Shown here: piece after piece, positions 6,531-12,848 of the stretch | Position numbering within the stretch: the stretch's first letter is position 1 | Layout of the letters: every line of letters begins with the position of its first letter | Source: Candidatus Nomurabacteria bacterium | GTDB taxonomy: Bacteria > Patescibacteriota > Minisyncoccia > Phycocordibacterales > UBA9973 | Reading direction: 5' to 3' | Assembly (NCBI GenBank): GCA_943356455.1 | Contig: CALRFB010000007.1 | Location: forward strand, 1-21,166 | Length of the DNA stretch: 21,166 nt | Program-made: the position numbers and the translations under genes | Notes under the pieces: model-generated | Database searches by the model: none | The model's input: the letters and a program-made list of their open reading frames with translations, nothing else | Told to the model about the DNA's origin: nothing

Positions 6531-6767
6531 ATGGTAGTACGAATGCGACATACTCGCTCACACACGCGGAACCGCCGCTCCCACCATGCCCTCAAGGGCA
6601 TGCCTATCGTCGTAGACGGTAAAACCGGCACTCCACACCTCCGCCACCACGCTAGCCTCACCACAGGCACATACCGCGGTCGCCAGGTTATAGACGTCAT
6701 GAAGCGAGTCGAAAAAAAGACAATTAAGACATCCAAGAAAACTGCAGCCAAGAGCAAAAAGAAGTAG
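6531..6767 (+). CDS. rpmF: Ribosomal protein bL32
   Basis: 78 aa, highly basic. It starts MVVRMRHTRSHTRNRRSHHAL, the form of L32 typical of CPR bacteria, followed by GTPHLRHHASLTTGTYRGRQVIDV and a Lys-rich tail (KKTAAKSKKK). It is part of the large ribosomal subunit. The zinc-binding cysteines found in some L32 proteins are missing. An in-frame extension back to 6477 exists, but the -10 box at 6519-6524 rules it out; Met5 (6543) is another possible start. It lies 35 nt upstream of nusB and may be co-transcribed with it. Confidence 0.88.
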   Translation: MVVRMRHTRSHTRNRRSHHALKGMPIVVDGKTGTPHLRHHASLTTGTYRGRQVIDVMKRVEKKTIKTSKKTAAKSKKK

Positions 6768-6802
6768 CTCTCGACTCGAGTTTCGTTCCTTACATACATC
6801 AT

Positions 6803-7705
6803 ATGGCACATAGACATTTATCCAGATCAATCGTTCTCCAATCACTCTTTGAGTGGGATTTTCGAAAGTTGTCGGATGATACTATTACCGATGTAGTAAG
6901 CAGGGATATAACAGAATACGGGCCTGGTCTTGAAGACGATGCCTTTATTTTGACACTAGCGAAAGACGTTCTGCGTCATCGCGCTGTTGTCGATGATATT
7001 ATTGCCAAAGCTGCACCAGATTGGCCTCTTGAAAAAATAAATGTTGTAGACCGCAATATATTACGTATGGGTCTAACCGAGCTTCTTTTTGGTGATCGTG
7101 AACAAGTTCCACCAAAAGTTGCTATCAATGAATCAATCGAATTAGCGAAAGCATTTGGCGGAGAAAATTCTAGTAAATTCGTCAACGGTGTTCTCGGTGC
7201 TGTGTACAAAGAAATCGGTGAACCAGGTAAAGACGAAGTCTCGAGACGCAAAAAAGACGAACCTGTTGATTTTGAAAAACTACCGATTGAAAAAAAGGTT
7301 GGTGCTGTTGTCTATGCAATACACGATGGCATGATTTACCTTGCACTCGTCCATGATATTTTCGGGTATTGGACATTGTCGAAGGGAAGTCTAGAAGAAA
7401 ATGAAACGCCTGAGGACGGTATCGTTCGCGATATTGGAGAAGAAATCGGTTTGCCTCTCGTTGTCAAAACTGTTCTCGGAGAAAATGAATATATTGCATC
7501 TCACCCAGAAAAGGGTAAGATACGAAAGCAGGTGACTTACTTCCTTGGTGAGGCTCCGTTCCAGTCGCTCCAACTCGAGCAAAAAGACGGCCTGACAGAT
7601 GCCAAGTGGTTTCCTGTTACTGAAGTTCCGAATCTCACAACGTATGAAGATACCGTTGCGATGATTCAAAAATCAGTCGAATTTATTACAAGCAATCAGA
7701 GTTAA
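6803..7705 (+). CDS. nusB: NusB-Nudix fusion protein
   Basis: 300 aa in one uninterrupted frame. Residues 1-140 are a full NusB: MAHRHLSRSIVLQSLFEWDF at the start, DRNILRMGLTELLF at 83-96, PPKVAINESIELAKAFG at 103-119 and KFVNGVLGAVYKEI at 125-138. NusB binds boxA RNA with S10 in antitermination of rRNA transcription. Residues 141-162 are a charged linker. Residues 163-295 are a Nudix domain with its box at 195-217 (G195, E201, then RDIGEEIGL at 209-217); REU reads RDI, but both metal-binding Glu (213, 214) remain. The TLSKGSLEENE form resembles Ap4A-hydrolase-type Nudix proteins (FPKGHLExGE). NusB alone is usually about 140 aa, so the second half is an addition. A Nudix partner for NusB is unusual; a nucleotide sensor or cap-like cleanup role is conceivable but unproven. 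Confidence 0.88.
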   Translation: MAHRHLSRSIVLQSLFEWDFRKLSDDTITDVVSRDITEYGPGLEDDAFILTLAKDVLRHRAVVDDIIAKAAPDWPLEKINVVDRNILRMGLTELLFGDREQVPPKVAINESIELAKAFGGENSSKFVNGVLGAVYKEIGEPGKDEVSRRKKDEPVDFEKLPIEKKVGAVVYAIHDGMIYLALVHDIFGYWTLSKGSLEENETPEDGIVRDIGEEIGLPLVVKTVLGENEYIASHPEKGKIRKQVTYFLGEAPFQSLQLEQKDGLTDAKWFPVTEVPNLTTYEDTVAMIQKSVEFITSNQS

Positions 7706-7738
7706 AACTCTGCGTAAGCATAGCGTACCGAATCATAG

Positions 7739-7800
7739 TGTCGTCTACATACGACAACGATGAAAAAATTCGGAGCACTATTTTTGCGAACTGCGCGCAA
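7739..7800 (+). promoter_or_regulatory. Structured leader ahead of rnc
   Basis: The 112-nt gap before rnc contains a perfect hairpin TGTCGT-CTACAT-ACGACA (7739-7756), an alternative long-range pair ATAGTG/CACTAT (7735-7740 with 7776-7781) followed by TTTT, and TTGCG/CGCAA (7784-7788 with 7796-7800). These could be RNase III targets for self-control or simply processing sites. No clear promoter is seen, so rnc may depend on nusB transcription. Confidence 0.35.
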
Positions 7801-7817
7801 GCGCACTACATATCCAT

Positions 7818-8513
7818 ATGCCAGATTTTCCATCTTTCGAAAAAGCCATCGGTGTCACATTTCGTGATCGAGGTCTTTTGACTCAAGCATTTATCCACCG
7901 TTCATACATCAATGAAAATCCGAATACCGGACTTTTTCACAATGAACGTTTCGAATTCCTCGGCGATGCGGTTCTTGAACTAGCAATTACAAAATTTCTT
8001 TTTGATAAATATCCAAACGTAACCGAAGGTGAACTTACGAGCTACCGCTCGGCGCTCGTCAATGCAATCATTATTTCAGAAGTTGCGAGTGAGCTTAGTA
8101 TGAATGAATACTTACTTTTATCAAAAGGTGAGCAGAAAGATAACGGCAAGGCGCGTCAGTACATTCTGGCAAATACGTATGAAGCTGTTGTTGGTGCGAT
8201 TTACCTCGATCAAGGTTATGATGTCGCTGCAGCTTTTATTATCAAAACACTTGCCGGTCGCATAGATGAAATCGTACGCAAGAAACTTTGGCGTGATGCT
8301 AAAAGTTATATCCAAGAACTTGCCCAAGAACACTACTCACTCACTCCTGTGTATAAGGTTATGAAAGAAAGTGGACCAGATCACGATAAACAATTTACCG
8401 TCGGTATTTTCTTTGGCTCTGAACACATTGCGAGCGGGAAGGGCAAGTCTAAACAAGAAGCTGAAACAAGTGCTGCCGAAGGCGCACTTGAGAAAAAGGG
8501 GTGGAGGGAGTAG
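7818..8513 (+). CDS. rnc: Ribonuclease III
   Basis: 231 aa, normal length. It cuts double-stranded RNA in rRNA and mRNA processing. The catalytic domain holds the signature NERFEFLGDAVLELA at 42-56 (E43, E46, D50 match E. coli E38, E41, D45) and LANTYEAVVGAIYLDQGY at 117-134. There E122 matches the essential E. coli E117, but the position of D114 is Asn119. The C-terminal dsRNA-binding domain covers about 161-229, with SGKGKSKQEAETSAAEGALEK at its end. rnc followed by smc is a classic bacterial gene order. The start ATG 7818 fits the family N-terminus (FEKAIGVTFRDRGLLTQAFIHRSY). Stop is TAG. Confidence 0.93.
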   Translation: MPDFPSFEKAIGVTFRDRGLLTQAFIHRSYINENPNTGLFHNERFEFLGDAVLELAITKFLFDKYPNVTEGELTSYRSALVNAIIISEVASELSMNEYLLLSKGEQKDNGKARQYILANTYEAVVGAIYLDQGYDVAAAFIIKTLAGRIDEIVRKKLWRDAKSYIQELAQEHYSLTPVYKVMKESGPDHDKQFTVGIFFGSEHIASGKGKSKQEAETSAAEGALEKKGWRE

Positions 8514-8561
8514 AGCTTTTCCCTTTGTAATCTCAGCTTTTTCCCGTAAAATATAAGCAAT

Positions 8562-10877
8562 ATGCTAAAAACTCTGGAACTATCTGGATTTAAGTCATTC
8601 GCCAAAAAAAGCGTCTTGTCTTTTGAGCGTCCCGTCACATCCATTGTCGGACCAAATGGATCCGGTAAATCAAATGTTGTCGAAGCTATTCGTTTTGTAC
8701 TCGGTGAACAATCGATGAAGTCGATGCGCGGTAAATCTGGTAGCGACCTCATTTTCAAAGGTTCCAAATCGCTCGGCAAACTCAATCGTGCTTCTGTCTC
8801 CATAACATTTGATAATGCTACAAAAGTTTTTAAATTCCCACAGTCAGGTACGATTGGTGGTCTGGGTGGACGAGACAGTGCGAATTTGGATTTTGATGAA
8901 ATCACACTTACTCGTGAAGTATATGCCGACGGTGTCTCACGATACTTGCTCAACGGATCTGAAGTTCGACTCAAAGATATACTCGAGTTACTAACTAGTG
9001 TGCACATTGGTTCGTCTGGACATCATATTATTTCCCAAGGTGAAGCTGACCGTCTTCTTACAGCAAACTCTCGTGACCGCAAGGAAATGATTGAAGATGC
9101 ACTTGGTCTCAAGGTGTACCAGTATCGACTCAAAGATGCAGATCGTAAACTGATCAAAACACGCGAAAATATGAAAGAAGTTTTGGCCCAAAAACGTGAG
9201 CTTGCCCCACGCTTGGCTTTTTTGCGTCGCCAAGTTGAGAAAATACAGAAAGCCGAAAGCCTTCGTCAAGAACTAGCTGGGCTGTACCGCGACTATTTGG
9301 TTCGTGAAGAAACGTACATTGCCCACGAAGAAGCAGCATATAGTATCGAAGAACGCACACTCCGAGAAGCACTTGCTGGTCTACAAAAGGATTTATCGCT
9401 CATAGCAGAAGATGTTCGTCACATGGGAAAACCAGTTGAGCTCGGCATGATAGCCACTGATCGTGAAAATTTACGCCGAACATACGATGAATTGTCACGC
9501 AAGCTTGGACGCCTTGAAGCGTTGATAGAGGTTGAAAACGAGCGCCAAAATGAAAAAGAAAGTGAGGCAAATGTAAGTGTCGAAACTATTCCAGGCGAGC
9601 GTGTTGCCGATTTGCTTTCTGAAATGGAACGGCTAATTCGTCATGTTTTGTCTCAAACAAATATCCATGATGTGATACCGACACTACAGAAAATGCAGGC
9701 CTCGCTCGAGCAGTTTCGACAGATGTACGTCAATCGCGACGGCTTGCCTACGCATACCGCCGAGACCAATCGCGATGATACTAAAATCCAAGCTCTGGCA
9801 GCTGAAAAAAATGCTCTCGAAGAGGCACTCGAGGCTATTGAGGACAAAGAAAACGAACTCAAAGAGCGTGAAGATATTGCTAAAAAGAAACACGAAGAAG
9901 AAGATCGCGAACGTCGCCAAAAAGAAGGCAAACGATACGAATTCTTGATGGAAAAGAATCGTCTCGAATCTGAACTCGAAAAAATTGGTTACAGAAAAGC
10001 TGCGTATGAAAAAACTAAAAGCGATTTTGAAAATGAAATGCGCGAAGCTGTAGCATTGCTTGGGGCACATATGATTCGGAAATCCGATGACATTACTGCT
10101 ACAGAAACTACCACTCATGATTTTTCACACGATGGTAGATTGCACCAAGAAGAACAACGCAAGAAAATCGAACGAATTAAAATCAAACTTGAAGAAGCTG
10201 GTATTGGCGGAGCCGCCGACGTTGTCCGTGAACACGACGAAGTTGTTGAACGCGATAGTTTTTTAACGCACGAACTCGAAGATGTAAATCTGGCAATGCA
10301 GTCACTAGAAAAAATGATTGTTGATTCGAAAGATAAACTTGATGTCGAATTTAAAACTGGCGTTACAAAAATAAATACAGAATTTCAGCGCTTCTTTAGT
10401 TTGATGTTCGGCGGGGGAACAGCGTACTTGTCTGTCATTATCGAAAAGCCTCGCAAGCGTCGCGGTGTTGAAGATGATGATATGGAATTTGAGGATGAAG
10501 GGGATACCGAAGATCATTTTGAACAAGGTATTGATATCAATGTATCTTTGCCTCAGAAAAAAGTTAAAGAACTCGCTATGTTGTCGGGAGGCGAACGCTC
10601 ACTCACATCTATTGCATTACTTTTCGCTATGTCGCAAGTAAATCCACCACCATTTCTTGTTCTCGATGAAACGGATGCTGCGCTCGATGAAGCCAACTCG
10701 CGTCGTTACGGGGACATGGTCGTTGAGCTTTCAAAAGTATCTCAGCTGATCGTGGTGACTCACAACCGCGAAACCATGTCTCGTGCCGGTACAATATACG
10801 GTGTCACCGTCGGTGCTGACGGTGGCTCAAAACTCCTCTCTATTCAATTTGAAGAAGCCGCTGCCATAGCAAAATAA
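8562..10877 (+). CDS. smc: Short hinge-less SMC-type chromosome segregation ATPase
   Basis: 771 aa against about 1150-1200 for normal SMC. N-terminal head: FKSFAKK, Walker A GPNGSGKS at 30-37, GEQSMKSMRG, and SQGE (158-161) as Q-loop. C-terminal head: FGGGTAYL at 616-623, signature LSGGERS at 674-680, Walker B FLVLDE at 698-703, D-loop AALDEAN at 706-712, switch His734 (VTHN). Both heads are intact, so ATP-driven head engagement should work. Between them lie two charged coiled-coil stretches (about 190-335 and 405-600), each roughly half the usual length, with a 60-70 residue gap around 336-402 instead of the ~150-aa hinge. There is no cysteine, so no Rad50-type zinc hook. An acidic insert (about 631-656) interrupts the C-terminal head. 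It lies 48 nt after rnc with its own AT-rich -10-like sequence. An SbcC/Rad50-like role is an alternative, but the motifs are SMC-like. Confidence 0.85.
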   Translation: MLKTLELSGFKSFAKKSVLSFERPVTSIVGPNGSGKSNVVEAIRFVLGEQSMKSMRGKSGSDLIFKGSKSLGKLNRASVSITFDNATKVFKFPQSGTIGGLGGRDSANLDFDEITLTREVYADGVSRYLLNGSEVRLKDILELLTSVHIGSSGHHIISQGEADRLLTANSRDRKEMIEDALGLKVYQYRLKDADRKLIKTRENMKEVLAQKRELAPRLAFLRRQVEKIQKAESLRQELAGLYRDYLVREETYIAHEEAAYSIEERTLREALAGLQKDLSLIAEDVRHMGKPVELGMIATDRENLRRTYDELSRKLGRLEALIEVENERQNEKESEANVSVETIPGERVADLLSEMERLIRHVLSQTNIHDVIPTLQKMQASLEQFRQMYVNRDGLPTHTAETNRDDTKIQALAAEKNALEEALEAIEDKENELKEREDIAKKKHEEEDRERRQKEGKRYEFLMEKNRLESELEKIGYRKAAYEKTKSDFENEMREAVALLGAHMIRKSDDITATETTTHDFSHDGRLHQEEQRKKIERIKIKLEEAGIGGAADVVREHDEVVERDSFLTHELEDVNLAMQSLEKMIVDSKDKLDVEFKTGVTKINTEFQRFFSLMFGGGTAYLSVIIEKPRKRRGVEDDDMEFEDEGDTEDHFEQGIDINVSLPQKKVKELAMLSGGERSLTSIALLFAMSQVNPPPFLVLDETDAALDEANSRRYGDMVVELSKVSQLIVVTHNRETMSRAGTIYGVTVGADGGSKLLSIQFEEAAAIAK

Positions 10878-10983
10878 TAAAATAATACCCGGAGAAGCAT
10901 TCACGGCGGCCGACAGTCCGAGCGGAAGGCACTTTTTTAGTAGAAAAATATGTCGGTGCTTCGTAGGGAATTATTTTATTATT
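10873..10983. repeat. Nested inverted repeat between convergent genes
   Basis: Outer arms AATAATAAAATAAT (10873-10886) and ATTATTTTATTATT (10970-10983) pair over 14 bp. Inside, CCC/GGG (10888-10890 with 10966-10968), GAAGCA/TGCTTC (10894-10899 with 10957-10962) and CCGACA/TGTCGG (10910-10915 with 10951-10956) are nested in the correct order. The left arm starts at the smc stop codon. It probably ends transcription in both directions or protects 3' ends. Confidence 0.7.
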
Positions 10984-10999
10984 TGGCTGCAGGAACAAC

Positions 11000-12763
11000 T
11001 TATTGTAAATTCATCAACTCGGACATAGTGACTGGTTCAAGACCTTTGGCTCGTAAACCATCGATGATAGCAGGGAGCGCTGCAATATGTTCTTGGGTAA
11101 AGTGCAATAAAATGATGCTGCCAGGTTTTGCACTGTTAATAATATAGTTTGTTACGGTGGGAACATCGGCACGCGTTGAAATACCAGAAAAAGGGTCAAC
11201 ATTCCAGAGCGCAATACGCATGCCGTTGGCTTTAGCGATCGAAGTTACCGACTCCGCGGTTTTGCTGTGGCCTGCAAAGCCCGCCATAAATGGTGGTCTA
11301 AACCAACGTACTTCGTAATGAGTGCCAAGTGCCGCATCGGTCTTGGTTTGCCAGCCAGCCATTTCTTTGGCTATTGTCGTATCGTTCATTTGGGTTAGCC
11401 AACCGTGTGTATCTGTGTGGTTGCCGAGTTCAATTCCATTTGTTACGGCACGAATAAAATTGAGCCTATTGGCATCGACGATTGAACCAACAGTGAAAAA
11501 AGTTGCTTTGGCACTTTTTGTACTGAGCACATCGAGAGCTTGTTTAACGAGCGTCGGACTCCAGCCATCGTCGATAGTAATAGCAACTTTATTGGCGTGT
11601 GGTCCATGCGAAACTATTTCGGAAGCGATAGATTCCGGAAGAGCATTTATAATTTCATCTGGTGTAGCAATAGTCGTTACACCTTTTTCTCGCACGAGAG
11701 ATTCCATGGATACTGGTGCAACAGAATCAATGTATCCACTTGTATTTGCAACGACACCGTAGGCTGCAACAGTATTTATAACACCACCACGTATTCCGGT
11801 TTCAAAAATCAAACCATGAATACCACTCTTTGGACCACTCGAGCTGATAAGTTGCCCAAGGTTATATGCAATGATGCCACCGTGGTAATACTCAAGATCG
11901 TGCAAATTGCTACCGTGGTGACCAACAACAATAGTCGCACCGGCGTCAATTGCTGTATGAGCGAGAAGTTCTTGGCGAAGTGTATGTGTCGTCGCCGTCT
12001 CAGCCCAGTTAAATGAAACAACCAAAACGTCAGCCTTGGCTTTAGCGGCGGCAATAATTTCTTCAAGTTGAGGATCGTTGGCCCATAAAAGTCCGGCTTC
12101 GTTTTCGGTAGCCAACGGCCAGTCATTTTTACTATCTGTTAAAGCGAGGTAGCCAACGGTGACACCATTTTTTTCTATGAGCACAGGCAGACGTGCGTTC
12201 AGATAACTACGTCCAGCGCCAGTATGAGTCAACCCATTGCCGTCGATCACGAGCGTGGTTTCGATCAGACTTTTACTTGCTCGATTTATACCGCCGTAGT
12301 TTGTACCTAGGACGTCAAAACCAGCATTTCGCATTGCAACGGCTGCTTTGGTTTCCGTGCGGTTGGTGTCTGTAGCAGAAAAAGTGCCATTGAATGTTCC
12401 AAATGTAATGTCCGCCTTTTGTAAAATAGTTTCAGCGGCACCAAATATTTTTTCGTAATCACCATCAAGTTTATTTTTTACCAATGATTTGATAGAGCTG
12501 TCGATGAGCATATCACCAGTAAATATGAGCTTGACTTCAGGTAGAGACGAAAGCGTTAGAACCGTATTTGTAGTTGTTGTGGTTTGATCTGTTTGCGTCT
12601 CAGTGTCGGTTGGTGCATTTTTGATTGCATCAGCAACCGATGCTTTTTGTATGGTACGAGTGCGAACACGATCGAGTACGTAGCCCGATCCAATACCAAT
12701 AGCAAAAATACCGAAAACCATCAGTATACCTCTCAAGTATTTTGCATGGGTTGGAACTTCCAT
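11000..12763 (-). CDS. CapA-like (degenerate) + polysaccharide deacetylase fusion
   Basis: 587 aa. A membrane helix at about 12-30 anchors the protein, followed by a Thr-rich linker (52-68). Residues 76-335 have the fold pattern of CapA/PgsA proteins (FTGDMLIDSSI, HTAIDAGATIVVGHH, GIIAYNLGQLI), but most conserved residues are lost: NLEGP is GTFNG, NNH is TNYG, FHWG is FNWA and GHPH is GHHG. Residues 391-580 form a NodB-type deacetylase with intact motifs: TIDDG at 396-400, HTDTH at 449-453, RPPF at 489-492 and LLHF at 552-555. It should remove N-acetyl groups from a cell-wall or surface glycan outside the membrane; the CapA-like part may only bind glycan or partner protein. It lies downstream of the double-CapA gene with its own -10 box. 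Stop is TAA. Confidence 0.87.
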   Translation of the reverse strand: MEVPTHAKYLRGILMVFGIFAIGIGSGYVLDRVRTRTIQKASVADAIKNAPTDTETQTDQTTTTTNTVLTLSSLPEVKLIFTGDMLIDSSIKSLVKNKLDGDYEKIFGAAETILQKADITFGTFNGTFSATDTNRTETKAAVAMRNAGFDVLGTNYGGINRASKSLIETTLVIDGNGLTHTGAGRSYLNARLPVLIEKNGVTVGYLALTDSKNDWPLATENEAGLLWANDPQLEEIIAAAKAKADVLVVSFNWAETATTHTLRQELLAHTAIDAGATIVVGHHGSNLHDLEYYHGGIIAYNLGQLISSSGPKSGIHGLIFETGIRGGVINTVAAYGVVANTSGYIDSVAPVSMESLVREKGVTTIATPDEIINALPESIASEIVSHGPHANKVAITIDDGWSPTLVKQALDVLSTKSAKATFFTVGSIVDANRLNFIRAVTNGIELGNHTDTHGWLTQMNDTTIAKEMAGWQTKTDAALGTHYEVRWFRPPFMAGFAGHSKTAESVTSIAKANGMRIALWNVDPFSGISTRADVPTVTNYIINSAKPGSIILLHFTQEHIAALPAIIDGLRAKGLEPVTMSELMNLQ

Positions 12764-12773
12764 TACGTGGTCT

Positions 12774-12782
12774 ATTATCGCA
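12774..12782 (-). promoter_or_regulatory. Extended -10 of the CapA-deacetylase gene
   Basis: TGC-GATAAT on the minus strand, ending 10 nt before the ATG at 12763, giving a predicted leader of 3-4 nt. Confidence 0.45.
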
Positions 12783-12848
12783 TGGCTATCCGTGTTCGAG
12801 AAGGGAAAAAATACGAGATTTTTCCAGACAAATGAGACGTACGGTGTC

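Noticed and set aside
7760..7864. Short ORF starting MKKFGALFLRTARK ahead of rnc
   Set aside because: It runs out of frame into rnc, has no promoter or ribosome site, and its Arg richness comes from the hairpin sequence. Not supported.
11322..11762. 146-aa plus-strand ORF, and the longer antisense ORFs opposite CapA, RNase R and rpoB
   Set aside because: They lie opposite genes with clear domains and have low-complexity or cysteine-rich translations typical of antisense frames.
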